A DNA stretch of 64,000 nucleotides from Salsipaludibacter sp963812245 (GTDB lineage Bacteria; Actinomycetota; Nitriliruptoria; Nitriliruptorales; Nitriliruptoraceae), in contig CAWEUK010000002.1 in the NCBI GenBank assembly GCA_963812245.1, forward strand, positions 558,001-622,000, given 5' to 3'. Both the position numbers and the translations under genes were made by a program. Below the pieces are notes generated by a model. The model did not search any database and had not been told where the DNA came from. It saw nothing but the letters and a program-made list of their open reading frames with translations. This document shows, one piece after another, positions 43,589 through 52,497 of this stretch. How positions within the stretch are numbered: the first letter of the stretch is position 1; each line of letters opens with the position of its first letter.

Positions 43589-44263
43589 CTAACCGATCAG
43601 CGCCTTTTCCTGCGTGAGGGCGGCGGACTCGTCGGCCTGGGATGGCACGTCGACGGTCTGCTGGTCGGCGCGATCCAAAGCCTGCTCCTTCTCCTGCTGC
43701 AGCGTGACGGCGTCGTTCGACACGACCACCTCGTCCTGGCCGCGATCGCCCTGGACGTCAGCCTTCTCCTGCGCCAGGGTGGCGGGATCGTCCAGCACGC
43801 TGGCCGCGACGGGGTCGGCGGTGGTGCCTGCCCGGAAGGCGTCCTTCTCGGCCTGGACCGCGATCTCGTCCTGGACATCTGTGGTGGCCTGCAATGCCTC
43901 CTTCTCGGCCTGCAGGGTCGCGGTGTCGTCTCGCGTCAGTCCGCCGGTCGTGTCAGCCACTTCCTCGCGTCCGGCGGCCAGGACCTGCTTCTCGTCCTGG
44001 ATCGCGGCGACCTCGTCGGTGTTGGAGCGTGCCTGGACCGCGCGGTCGTCGGCGGTGCCCGACAGCGCGAACGCTGCGGCGGCGATGGCCACGAGTGCCA
44101 CCAGGAAGGCGGCAACCCATCCGGTGACACCGAAGCCGCGCGATTCCTGTTGGCGTCGATCCTGCTCCACCCGTTGGGCGCCGCGCGTTCCCGGACCCGG
44201 CTGGTCCGTGCGTGTGGTCGGTTCCCGATCGGTGTCGGGCGTTGTGGTCACTTGGTGTCCCAT
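43589..44263 (-). CDS. membrane-anchored QxEK-repeat protein 2, unknown family
   Basis: A 224-residue paralog of the protein at 36705. An N-terminal Thr/Arg/Gln-rich cytoplasmic part is followed by one membrane segment (VTGWVAAFLVALVAIAAAAFAL). The ~150-residue exposed part has six copies of a (I/L/V)(Q/A/T)xEK unit at 20-30-residue spacing: IQDEKQVL, LQAEKEAL, VQAEKDAF, LAQEKADV, LQQEKEQA, LTQEKALI. The first unit with AAGREEVAD matches protein 1 closely. It lacks the SDVHLHN repeats. GGGGG precedes the ATG. Glu/Asp-rich and probably extended or coiled; function unknown. Confidence 0.7.
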   Translation of the reverse strand: MGHQVTTTPDTDREPTTRTDQPGPGTRGAQRVEQDRRQQESRGFGVTGWVAAFLVALVAIAAAAFALSGTADDRAVQARSNTDEVAAIQDEKQVLAAGREEVADTTGGLTRDDTATLQAEKEALQATTDVQDEIAVQAEKDAFRAGTTADPVAASVLDDPATLAQEKADVQGDRGQDEVVVSNDAVTLQQEKEQALDRADQQTVDVPSQADESAALTQEKALIG

Positions 44264-44282
44264 TGGCGTCCCCCTGTTCGGT

Positions 44283-44301
44283 CCGCAACACGCTGTTGCG
44301 G
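44283..44301 (-). promoter_or_regulatory. inverted repeat upstream of QxEK protein 2
   Basis: CCGCAAC (44283-44289) and GTTGCGG (44295-44301) around ACGCT lie 20 nt before the start codon in the 216-nt gap 44264-44479. It could be an operator or 5' hairpin. I see no clear -10/-35 there. Confidence 0.35.
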
Positions 44302-44479
44302 TGGTGACAGGGATCACTGTGCGGATGGGGAGCAAGTCGCCCGTAAGCGGGCATCGCTGCGGCGCAAGCTGGGCGTAAGTGTGCGAAGGGCGGACCGCAA
44401 CGTGCGGCTCCGCGGGATGGCCGGCAGCCGTTGGCCGACGCACCCGCTCCGAGGAGGACAGCGCGCCGCGACCGGGAGA

Positions 44480-45655
44480 TCAGGCGATGCCGTCGATCAT
44501 TGCGAGCACGCGGAGCATGACCTCGTCCGCACCGCCGCCGATGCCGGTCAGACGGGCGTCTCGCATGAATCGGGACGTCCAGGTCTCCTCCATGTAGCCC
44601 AGGCCACCGTGGAACTGCAGGCAGGTGTCGGCCACCTCGCGATGCAGTCGGCCGGCCTTGAGCTTGGCGATCGTGGCCTGGCGCGTGACGTCGATGCCCT
44701 GGGTGTGTGCCGCTGCGACCTGGTGGTTGTAGCTGCGCAGCAGGTCGACCTCCGCCGCCAACTCGGCCAGCGTGTAGGCCACGTACTGGTGTCGCGCCAG
44801 CGGCTTGCCGAAGGCGTTGCGTTGGCGCACCCAGCTCGATCGTGCGTTCCAGTGCGCGTTCGCACGCGGTGGCGGCCGAGTACGCCGCCCACATCCGCTC
44901 GATCACGAACTGCGCCATCTGCTGCTGGAAACCCATGCCCTCCTGCCCGATGGTGTGGCTGACGGGCACTCGGACCTCGTCGAGGGTCAGCAGTCCCGTG
45001 TCGGATGCCCGCATGCCGAGCTTGTCGAGCTTGCGATCGACGCGGAAGCCCTCGACGTCGGTGGGCACCACGATCTGGCTCATGCCGGCGTAGCCGGAGC
45101 CACTGTCGTCGTCGGACGTGCGCGCCAGCAGGCACAACCAGTCGGCGGTCAGGCCGTTCGTGATGTACATCTTGGAGCCGCTGATCACCCAGTCGTCGCC
45201 GTCACGGCGTGCGCGTGTGCGGATGCCGGCCACGTCGCTGCCGGCCTCCGGCTCGGTCACGGCCACCGCGGCGACCATCTCGCCGCGCAGGGCCGGTGCC
45301 AGCCAGTCGCGTCGCGCAGGTCGTCGGAGCCGAAGGCGTGCAGTGACGGCGTGGCCATGTCCACCTGTACGCCCAGCGCCATGGGCAGCGAGCCGTGGTC
45401 ACAGCGCCCGAACTCCTCGGCCAGCACGAGCGTGAACAGGTGGTCGGCTCCCTGGCCGCCCCACCTGGGGTCATAGGCCAGTCCGAGGAAGCCCAGCTCT
45501 GCCATCTCACCGAACAGGTCGTGCAGTGGCATCTCGCCGGCTGCCTCCCACTCGTCGACCCGCGGGTTGACGCGGTCGTCGACGAAGCGCCTGACGAGCA
45601 TGCGAAAGGCATCGTGTTCCTCCGACAGCACGGAGGGAACGGGATCATGGGGCAT
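44480..45655 (-). CDS. acyl-CoA dehydrogenase, with two compensating frameshifts
   Basis: An FAD enzyme introducing the 2,3 double bond of acyl-CoAs. Three consecutive frames join to the usual order. The N-terminal helical part has LGLAYDPRWGGQGADHLF. The FAD/beta domain is AVTEPEAGSDVAGI, GSKMYITNGLTADW and GFRVDRKLDKLGMRASDT. The C-terminal part is RQRNAFGKPLARHQ, QFHGGLGYMEE and RDARLTGIGGGADEV. The first break near 45305 needs one added base (RDRDWLAPALRGE). The second, at a CCC run 44830-44832, needs one removed. The joined length is exactly 391 codons plus stop, typical for the family. It overlaps the PH-domain gene by 11 bases. Confidence 0.83.
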
Positions 45656-47657
45656 CTGGATGCTCCGGTTCGATGTCGTGGGGGGATCGCAGCGGGGGAC
45701 CACTGGGCATGGACGGCGGCAAGTCCTCGATGCCGCGTGTCGCCGCAGGTGGGGTTGGGCGTGGCTGGTCGGAATCCCCCGCTGACCGGTCGTTGCCGGC
45801 GATCCGCGTCGCGGCCACGGGGGCGTGTCCGGCGGCCAGCATGATGAAGCGCTCGCCCAGGTCATCGGCCGTGGCAGTGGCGACGTCGGTGATGGCCACG
45901 GGGCTGTTGCCACGACCAGCGGGTGCGAGGCGGACCGTGGCCAGGTCGAGGCGACGCTGGAACACCGTGGCGTCTCCCTCCACCCCCTGGAGTCGTTCCA
46001 GCGGCATCCAGTCCTGCGTCGAACCAAGCACGCCGCCGGTGACCAGCACCACGCGGGACGTGCTCGCATGGCCGAGGCGGCGATACTGGGTGCCCGACAG
46101 CAGCCATGTGCCACCTGCGATGACCACGACCGCCGTGGACAGCGCCGCCCCCCATGCCACCGGGCCATCGACGTCGAGGACGAACAGGGCGACAGCGGTG
46201 AGGACCACCAGCATCCCCAGGCCGCGGCCCCACTTCCAGGCCAGTCGCCGACGCGCGGCTGGTGGGTGGCGTTGCGGGGTCCGAGGCAGGTCCGTCGACG
46301 TGCGCAACGATCGGTCGAGCGTGGCCTCGAGCACGTGGGGCAGGTCATCGGTCGTGACCCACGGGATCGACATGGTGGCGCTGCCGGCGTCGTTGGGGCT
46401 GGTCGGTGTCCCACCACCCGCCGAGCGCACGACCAGCGTTCCGGCCCCCAGGGCCCGACGCAACCAGTTCTGCCGGTACTGCACGACCTGCAGCCGATGC
46501 AGGGGAATCGTGGTGGCATGGCGCGTCAGCAGGCCCCGGGTCAGTCGCAGGTCGTCGCCGCGGCGCACCAACTCGATGTCCCAGTCCCGCAACAGCGTGG
46601 TGACGACGGCGCCGATCGCGCCGATCACCAGCACCACGACCGCGATGGTGAGGTAGCCCAGCCGCGCACCCGCGCGGGCGGCCTCGGTGGCCACCTCGTC
46701 GATGTCGTTGCCGAACACGTCGAAGGCGAATTCTCCCAGGGCAGCGATGGAGAGCGGGACCACGAGCAGGCTGGAACCGGTCAGGGCGCTGCGGACCAGG
46801 TCACCGACGGCTGGCCGGAGGATCGAGGTCGGGGGCGCGTCGGCGCCGGGATCCGTGCCAGCGTCGAGACCAGTGTGGGGGCCGGCCATGGTGTCGGGCC
46901 CCGCCAGCGGCATGCCGGCAGCGGCTCGCTCGCGGCGTCGCGCGGTCAGGATCGCCGACTGCAGCGCCGTGGCGGTCTCGTTGTCGAGTCCGTCCAGCCT
47001 GACCTCGGCCTCGCCACCCTCGGAGGCAGTCTCGACTTTCAGGACCGCCGTGCCCATCACCTGGTGCAGCAGTGGCCGCTGGACCTCGACCTGTTGGATT
47101 CGTTCGACGTCCAGCGCCCTGACCTGCTGCCACAGGATCCCGCTGGAGACGCGGACGACGTGGCCGTCGAACCCCCACCGAAACCGTGACCAGGCGGCCA
47201 GGCGCGCCAGTTGGCCCACCAGGAAGATGCCCACCACGACGCCGAGCAGGCCGATCCCGGTGTCGCGCAGGATGAAGAAGGCCGGCAGTGCGCCCCACAG
47301 GGCACGGGGGCTGACACCACCGATCAGAGACCGAAGCGGCAGGCGGTGGGGCGTGGTCTCGGCCGAGTCGACCGGGAACCCGTCGATGCCTGTCGGGGTG
47401 GGGCGGCCGGGGTCGGCAGCGTGCGGTGGCGCACCGACGCTTCCGGCCGGCCCGGTTTCGCGCTGCGTCAGATCGGGTGCCGGTGGGGGAGTCGGCGACG
47501 TGGACGCAGCGGGCGCAGCGGGCGCAGCGGGCGCGGTCGGGGGCGACGACGGGCGCGCTGGTCCGGAGGGGGCGGGCGGCCGGTGTGGCTCGGCCATGCC
47601 GGTTCCGGTGTCCGCCGGGTCCGCCGGGTTGGTCCGGTCCTGCTCGTCAGACGGCAT
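45645..47657 (-). CDS. YdbT-like membrane protein with bacterial PH domains
   Basis: A 670-residue protein. About 110 disordered Pro/Ala/Ser residues precede paired membrane segments (ALPAFFILRDTGIGLLGVVVG; LTIAVVVLVIGAIGAVVTTL; GRGLGMLVVLTAVALFVLDV). Three PH (bPH2, DUF304) units follow them, each with the RxxGxLxxxxxxIPLxRLQxV signature: GILWQQVRALDVERIQQVEV, GLLTRHATTIPLHRLQVVQY and GVLGSTQDWMPLERLQGVEG. It overlaps the YdbS-like gene by 11 bases. The ydbS-ydbT pair in Bacillus subtilis is linked to resistance to amylocyclicin-type peptides; a membrane-integrity role here is inference. Confidence 0.85.
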   Translation of the reverse strand: MPSDEQDRTNPADPADTGTGMAEPHRPPAPSGPARPSSPPTAPAAPAAPAASTSPTPPPAPDLTQRETGPAGSVGAPPHAADPGRPTPTGIDGFPVDSAETTPHRLPLRSLIGGVSPRALWGALPAFFILRDTGIGLLGVVVGIFLVGQLARLAAWSRFRWGFDGHVVRVSSGILWQQVRALDVERIQQVEVQRPLLHQVMGTAVLKVETASEGGEAEVRLDGLDNETATALQSAILTARRRERAAAGMPLAGPDTMAGPHTGLDAGTDPGADAPPTSILRPAVGDLVRSALTGSSLLVVPLSIAALGEFAFDVFGNDIDEVATEAARAGARLGYLTIAVVVLVIGAIGAVVTTLLRDWDIELVRRGDDLRLTRGLLTRHATTIPLHRLQVVQYRQNWLRRALGAGTLVVRSAGGGTPTSPNDAGSATMSIPWVTTDDLPHVLEATLDRSLRTSTDLPRTPQRHPPAARRRLAWKWGRGLGMLVVLTAVALFVLDVDGPVAWGAALSTAVVVIAGGTWLLSGTQYRRLGHASTSRVVLVTGGVLGSTQDWMPLERLQGVEGDATVFQRRLDLATVRLAPAGRGNSPVAITDVATATADDLGERFIMLAAGHAPVAATRIAGNDRSAGDSDQPRPTPPAATRGIEDLPPSMPSGPPLRSPHDIEPEHPDAP

Positions 47658-48150
47658 CGACGGATCCGTCCGTCACCTCGGCGGCGGCCCGGGCAGCGCG
47701 ATCCAGCAGGTCGGTGCGCAGCGCGGCCGCCTCGTCGGCGTCGATGCCGGGCAGTTGGGCCGAGATCGATGCCGTGTGGACACGCAGTTGGCTCATGCCC
47801 AGGGTCCGATCCAGTGGTCCCTGCTGGACGTCGATGTGCTGGATGCGAAAGAACGGCAACGCCGTGACGTGGTGGGTGACCACCCCTCGATGCAGGGTCA
47901 ACGCGACACCGGTGACGTCCCAGCGCCACCGCGGCCACGCCAGCACCACCCACGTGATCGACCAGGCGAGTGCCAGGACTCCCACGACGACAGCCGGCCA
48001 CCACACGACGGCGGTCTCGGTGGCGGCGGCGATGATCGTCGCCGCCACAAGCGGCACGGCGGTTGCGAACGCCGACATCACCACGCCACGAATGATCCAG
48101 ACCCAGCGCATGTTCGGGTGCAGGTTGCGAGCGGGGATGTCGTCGAACAC
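47647..48150 (-). CDS. YdbS-like membrane protein with one bacterial PH domain
   Basis: A 167-residue protein with two membrane segments (VVMSAFATAVPLVAATIIAA; VWWPAVVVGVLALAWSITWV) followed by one bPH2 domain (GVALTLHRGVVTHHVTALPF, RIQHIDVQQGPLDRTLGMSQ, LRVHTA). The GTG at 48150 has AGGAG eight bases upstream. It is coupled to the YdbT-like gene and probably forms a membrane complex with it. Confidence 0.85.
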   Translation of the reverse strand: MFDDIPARNLHPNMRWVWIIRGVVMSAFATAVPLVAATIIAAATETAVVWWPAVVVGVLALAWSITWVVLAWPRWRWDVTGVALTLHRGVVTHHVTALPFFRIQHIDVQQGPLDRTLGMSQLRVHTASISAQLPGIDADEAAALRTDLLDRAARAAAEVTDGSVDAV

Positions 48151-48224
48151 GACGCGGCGCTCCTGGTCAGGACGGGTGGCGGTGGCGTCGCGGATCAGGC
48201 GAGGTCACCGTGCCGGATGAGGGG

Positions 48225-48230
48225 AGCGTA
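48225..48230 (-). promoter_or_regulatory. -10 box upstream of the PH-domain operon
   Basis: TACGCT on the minus strand (48230-48225) lies 75 nt upstream of the YdbS-like gene in the 157-nt gap after menF. It is the same hexamer as the resB promoter. Confidence 0.3.
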
Positions 48231-48307
48231 TGCCGTGGAGGTTGTGGGCCGCGCGAGCCGTGAGTGGCTGCCGTGGGGGTGGACTCCGACCAGGGCCTGG
48301 CGATGGG

Positions 48308-49522
48308 TCAGCCGCCCAGGGCGTGCTGCATCGCGAGCAACTTCAGCCGGGTCTCGGACAGTTCGTCCTCGGGCAGAGATCCGGCCACGATGCCCACGCC
48401 GGCGAACAGGCGGGCTCGCGCTCCCGACAGGCGGGCACAGCGCAGGGCCAGGCCGAACTCGCCATCGCCCGTCGCGTCCATCCACCCGACGGGGGCGGCG
48501 TAGCGGTCGCGGTCCATGCCCTCGAGTTCGGCGATCATCGTCAGCGCCTGGTCGCGGGGGGTCCCACCCACGGCGGCGGTGGGATGGAGTCGGTCGGCGA
48601 CCTGGACCGCCCACAGGTCCTCGCGCAGCCGGGCGGTGATGTCAGTGGCCAGGTGGCGAACGTTGTCGAGGTCGAGCAGTTCGGGTTGCGACGGCGCCGA
48701 CACGTCATCGACCAGGTCGTCGAGCACGGTCAGTACCGAGGCTGTCGCCAGTGCATGCTCGCGCAGGTCCTTGTCGGACGCGAGCAGGGCCTGTCCGAGT
48801 TCTCGATCGACCTTGGCGTCGGGGTCGCGGCGGGTCGTCCCTGCCAGGACCAGCGACCGGATGGCGTTGCCTCGTCGTGACAACAACAGTTCTGGGGTGG
48901 CCCCGACCAGGCCCTCGTGGTGGAAGGTCCAGCAGGCCGGGAACCGCGCCGACAACTGCAGCGCGAGGTGGCGCGGATCGAAGGTGTCGTGACACCACAC
49001 CGCATGGTCGCGTGCGAGCACGACCTTCTGGGCATCCCCTGCCTCGATGCGGCGGATCGCGCTGGCCACGGCCTCCAACCAGCGGACGTCGGGCAACGAG
49101 GACCCGGCGTACCGGATGCGGCCGCGATGGGGACGTGGTGACGGACCGTCGCCCGGCCCCGGGATGTCGTCGCCACGGGCACCACGCTCGGAGGAGTCAA
49201 TGGAGACCAGGCGCGTGCCCTCGTCCTGGCGCACCAGGATCCGTCGGGGGACCACGGCGCGGCTGCGGGCGGTGGACCGGTCGAATGCCAGTGACACGAA
49301 GACGCGCAGGTCGCGTGGGTCGCCATCGACATCCAGCGCGGCGACGGCCGTCCGGATGCGATCTGCACGTCCGGGTCCGGCGCCGACCTCGATCGTGTGG
49401 GCCTGTCCCCACGCCGCCATCCCGTCGCCGCGGCGCAGCCACAGCAAGGCGTCCGGATCGGGTGCCAACGCCGGCAGTGGCCGCGGATCCGACACCGGGC
49501 TGGACGTGACGACGAGCGTCAC
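48308..49522 (-). CDS. menF: isochorismate synthase
   Basis: A 404-residue chorismate-using enzyme making isochorismate for MenD. The conserved C-terminal domain has AGDAQKVVLARD, GATPELLLSRRG and LAGTTRRDPDA. It also has ASDKDLREHALAT, LHPTAAVGGTPRDQALTMIAE and GEFGLALRCARL with the magnesium glutamates, ending LFAGVGIVAGSLPEDELSET. GTPRDQ and the location beside menG favour menaquinone over siderophore use. The GTG overlaps the stop of the upstream regulator gene (GTGA), so both are one unit on the minus strand. Confidence 0.9.
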   Translation of the reverse strand: MTLVVTSSPVSDPRPLPALAPDPDALLWLRRGDGMAAWGQAHTIEVGAGPGRADRIRTAVAALDVDGDPRDLRVFVSLAFDRSTARSRAVVPRRILVRQDEGTRLVSIDSSERGARGDDIPGPGDGPSPRPHRGRIRYAGSSLPDVRWLEAVASAIRRIEAGDAQKVVLARDHAVWCHDTFDPRHLALQLSARFPACWTFHHEGLVGATPELLLSRRGNAIRSLVLAGTTRRDPDAKVDRELGQALLASDKDLREHALATASVLTVLDDLVDDVSAPSQPELLDLDNVRHLATDITARLREDLWAVQVADRLHPTAAVGGTPRDQALTMIAELEGMDRDRYAAPVGWMDATGDGEFGLALRCARLSGARARLFAGVGIVAGSLPEDELSETRLKLLAMQHALGG

Positions 49523-50127
49523 GACTCGTCGTTCGACTCGGAAACCTGCCCGTTGGCGGCCGTGTCGGCCGAGGCGTCGGGGGTGGCCTGGACACGTTCG
49601 CGGGCCTTGGCGACCACCAGCCGCCGGAAGTGGCCGCCGACCAGGGTGCCACTGGCAGGCAGCATGCTGCGAAACGCGGTCACGAGTTCGTCGGCCGCAC
49701 GTCCGTCGTCGTCGGTGCCACCTCGTACGGGATCGCGGACGTAGCGCAGGAAGGTCTCGACCGCGTGGTCGGCCAACGCCCCGAGGGCCTCGTCGGCCCG
49801 GCGTGCCAACTCCAGCAACTCGGCCAGCGGCAGCCCGGCCTCGAGCAGTGCCATGCCGGCGTCGACCACGGCCGCGTCATCCAGCGCCCATCGTGGCGGG
49901 ATGCCGGCGTCGGGATCGCCGGGGTCGCGTGGCAACAGCAGGCGCTCGCGGGTCAGTGCCTCGAGGATCACGACCGGGGTGCCGGATGCCTCGGCGAGTT
50001 CGTCCAGGGTCAGGAGCCCACCAGTCCCTTCGTCGGGCAGGGGCCCGGCCAGTGCTGCGGCCAGGGCAGCGTCGACGTCGTCGAGGCCACGTGTCGACTC
50101 GCCATCGGTCGCGGCGGGCGGCGTCAT
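49519..50127 (-). CDS. MerR-like helix-turn-helix regulator
   Basis: A 202-residue soluble protein. LLTLDELAEASGTPVVILEA (about 42-61) fits a MerR-type helix-turn-helix. PPRWALDDAAVVDAGMALLE and AGLPLAELLELARRADEALG follow the pattern of the wing and linker helices of that family. The C-terminal part has no known ligand domain. It precedes and overlaps menF and is divergent from menG, so regulation of menF/menG is a reasonable guess. The start at 50127 lacks a clear Shine-Dalgarno site. Confidence 0.65.
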   Translation of the reverse strand: MTPPAATDGESTRGLDDVDAALAAALAGPLPDEGTGGLLTLDELAEASGTPVVILEALTRERLLLPRDPGDPDAGIPPRWALDDAAVVDAGMALLEAGLPLAELLELARRADEALGALADHAVETFLRYVRDPVRGGTDDDGRAADELVTAFRSMLPASGTLVGGHFRRLVVAKARERVQATPDASADTAANGQVSESNDES

Positions 50128-50246
50128 GATCGCGCCCGCGCACGCCCACGCCGGGGTGCCGTCGAGCGGAGGGGGACTGGCATCGGCAGGCCTGTGGGAT
50201 CGGTCGGTGCAGTGTGCTCCGCACAGGGTAGATCGCGGTCGCTGGA

Positions 50247-50252
50247 TAGGCT
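50247..50252 (+). promoter_or_regulatory. -10 box of menG
   Basis: TAGGCT 28 nt before the menG ATG, the same hexamer as the bc-operon promoter at 19783. The -35 region is not recognisable. Confidence 0.35.
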
Positions 50253-50280
50253 TGCCCACCCGCCGATCGCAGGTTGTTCG

Positions 50281-51036
50281 ATGCCCACGTCCGAGCCCAG
50301 CCGCGACATCCCCGCCGTCGACACCCCCGGTTCCCTGCCTGCCGCCACCATCGAGGGCAAGGACTCGTCGCTGGTGCAGTCGATGTTCGATCGAGTCGCG
50401 CCTCGCTACGACCTCGCCAACGCCGTGCTGTCGTTGGGCCAGGATGCCCACTGGCGCCGGGTCACGGCCCGGGCAGCACGACCCGCGGGCCGGCTCGTGG
50501 CCGACGTTGCGGCCGGCCCGGGCAATGTCGCACTGGAACTGTTGAAGGAGGGGGCAGCGCACGTGCTGGCGATCGACCTGTCCCACAACATGCTCAAGGA
50601 GGGCATGAAGTCCGGACTGCCGGACGTGACGTGGATCAACGGTGACGCCCTGGCCCTGCCGCTGGCCGACGACAGCGTGGAGGCCGTGACGATCTCGTTC
50701 GGCCTGCGCAACCTGCCCGACCCGGTGGCCGGCATCGCCGAGTTCGCCCGGGTGCTGCAGCCCGGTGGCGACCTGGTCATCGCCGAGTTCGCAGCCCCGA
50801 CGAACCCCACGTTTGCGAAGATCTACACCGACTACCTGGTGGCGGCGTTGCCGCGCGTGGCCCGGCTGGTGTCCTCGGACGCACCTGCCTACACCTACCT
50901 GGCCGAGTCCATCATGGCCTGGCCCGACCGTGCCACCATCGCCGCGTGGATGGGCGACGCCGGGTTCGACGACGTCCAGGTCAAGAACCTCGCCGGCGGC
51001 ATCGTCGCCCTCCATCGCGGTCGACGCACAGTCTGA
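50281..51036 (+). CDS. menG: demethylmenaquinone methyltransferase (UbiE/MenG)
   Basis: A 251-residue SAM-dependent methyltransferase for the last ring step of menaquinone synthesis. Near the N-terminus, MFDRVAPRYDLANAVLSLGQ is the UbiE signature 1. VADVAAGPGNVALELL (SAM loop), WINGDALALPLADDSVEAVT and FGLRNLPDPVAGIAEFARVL (signature 2 region) follow. The first ~30 residues are a variable leader. It lies divergent from the menF unit. Confidence 0.93.
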   Translation: MPTSEPSRDIPAVDTPGSLPAATIEGKDSSLVQSMFDRVAPRYDLANAVLSLGQDAHWRRVTARAARPAGRLVADVAAGPGNVALELLKEGAAHVLAIDLSHNMLKEGMKSGLPDVTWINGDALALPLADDSVEAVTISFGLRNLPDPVAGIAEFARVLQPGGDLVIAEFAAPTNPTFAKIYTDYLVAALPRVARLVSSDAPAYTYLAESIMAWPDRATIAAWMGDAGFDDVQVKNLAGGIVALHRGRRTV

Positions 51037-51067
51037 ACCGTGCCGTGACGCCCGACCGTGGGTGCAG

Positions 51068-51087
51068 GCCCGGCGTCGGCTCCGGGC
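51068..51087. terminator. weak hairpin between menG and the double-VOC gene
   Basis: GCCCGG (51068-51073) and CCGGGC (51082-51087) form a 6-bp stem with an 8-nt loop in the 57-nt convergent gap. Confidence 0.35.
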
Positions 51088-51093
51088 ACGAGG

Positions 51094-51858
51094 TCAGTCG
51101 ACGACACCGGTGCGCGGGTCGCGGTCGGTGCAGCAGTAGAGGCGGCCAACCGGGTCGCGCATGACGGTCCACCCGGGGCAGGTGGCAACCACCTCCGCCC
51201 CGGCTTCGACATGGGACGCCACGGTGGCGGCGCGATCCGCCGTGGCGAAGTCACCGTGCCCGGTCACCTCGCCGTCGTGGCCGACCCGTTGCAGCAGCAC
51301 TCGCACGGGCATCGGGTCGGGCCGGGCCAGGTGGCGGAACGTGTCGTCGCTGCCGTGACGCAGCTCCCACCCGGTCAGGTCGGCCCAGAACCTGCATTCG
51401 GCCTCCCACATCGGGTCCGGGATGTCGAGGCACACCTGGTCGAACAGGTCGGGTTGTTCGCCGCGGACCTGGCCCGCCGTCCCGTCCCAGGTGGTGAGGC
51501 AGTACGTGAAGCCACCCGGGGACTGCATGATGATGACGGTGTCGTCGATGTGCCCGATGCGGCTGGCACCCAGGGCCAGGGCATGCGCCGCAGCTGCACG
51601 CACGTCCTGCACGTCCAGGTCCAGGTGGATGCCGCCGCCCGACCCCACCGCCTGCAACTTGATCCAGGCGCCACCCTGGGCCGGCCACAAGGTCGAGAAC
51701 TCGTCGTCGGGGCCACGCCGGGGTGCCAGTGACGAGCGTGTGACCTGGGCCCAGAAGGACCACGACCGGTCGGCGTCGGCCGCAGGCGTGTCGAGGAATG
51801 CCCAGACCCACTCGATCGCGGGCGCGGTCGTGGCGCCGGCGTCCGGGCGCATCGTCAT
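51094..51858 (-). CDS. two-module VOC/glyoxalase-like protein
   Basis: A 254-residue protein with two VOC modules. Module 1 (~15-125) has WVWAFLDTPAADADRSWSFW, GGIHLDLDVQDVRAAAAHAL and IIMQSPGGFTYCLTTW. Module 2 (~135-245) has VCLDIPDPMWEAECRFWADL, VATCPGWTVMRDPVGRLYCC and a late Asp/Arg turn. Actinobacterial proteins of this layout are annotated glyoxalase-like; substrate unknown. The ATG at 51858 overlaps the peroxiredoxin stop (ATGA), so the two are cotranscribed. Confidence 0.75.
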   Translation of the reverse strand: MTMRPDAGATTAPAIEWVWAFLDTPAADADRSWSFWAQVTRSSLAPRRGPDDEFSTLWPAQGGAWIKLQAVGSGGGIHLDLDVQDVRAAAAHALALGASRIGHIDDTVIIMQSPGGFTYCLTTWDGTAGQVRGEQPDLFDQVCLDIPDPMWEAECRFWADLTGWELRHGSDDTFRHLARPDPMPVRVLLQRVGHDGEVTGHGDFATADRAATVASHVEAGAEVVATCPGWTVMRDPVGRLYCCTDRDPRTGVVD

Positions 51859-52353
51859 CCCAACGCCTCGATCGCGGCGTCGTAGTCGGGCTCCTGTGCG
51901 ATGTTGGGCACCAGTTGGGTGTGCAGGACCGTCCCGTCGGTGTCCACGACGATGACCGCACGTGCCAGCAGCCCCGCCATCGGGGTGTCGACCAGCGTCA
52001 CGCCGAACTCACGGCCGAAGTCGCTGCGGAAACTCGACGCCGCGACGACATCGTCGATCCCCTCGGCACCACAGAACCGGCGCTGGGCGTACGGGAGGTC
52101 GGCCGATGCGCACACGACCGTCGTGTTGTCCAGGTCCGTGGCGAGCTCGTTGAAGCGGCGAACGCTCGCTGGCGCACGTGCCGGTGTCGATGCTCGGGAA
52201 GATGTTGAGCACGACTCGTCGTCCCGCCAGCGAGGTTGCCTTCACCTCGCCGAGGTCCGTCCCGGTCAGCAGCCAGTCCGGGGCCGTGTCGCCGGGCTGG
52301 GGCAGGTCGCCGGTGGTGTGTGCGGGCATGTCGCCGAGTGCGGTGGTGGCCAC
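51855..52353 (-). CDS. tpx: thiol peroxidase (Tpx-type peroxiredoxin), frameshifted
   Basis: Reduces peroxides using a pair of cysteines. The N-terminal half reads GDTAPDWLLTGTDLGEVKAT, then NIFPSIDTGTCA with the peroxidatic Cys. After one base is skipped near 52165, SVRRFNELATDLDNTTVVCA, SADLPYAQRRFCGAEG (resolving Cys) and FGVTLVDTPMAGLLARAVIV complete the Tpx fold. The PS(V/I)DT...CA and QRRFC motifs are typical of Tpx rather than AhpC. The span is 499 nt, one over; ~165 residues, the normal length. The GTG at 52353 has AAGGA six bases upstream. Confidence 0.87.
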
Positions 52354-52497
52354 GTGGGATCCTTGGGTCTGGGGGCTCGGAGGCGGGCTGGCACGCGGAC
52401 AGACTATGACTGCGCCGACGCAGCCGGCCACTCCGGGACCCTGGCCTGCGCGGATACCATCACCGTCCCGTTCCACGGCCCGCGACAAGGCACTTCG

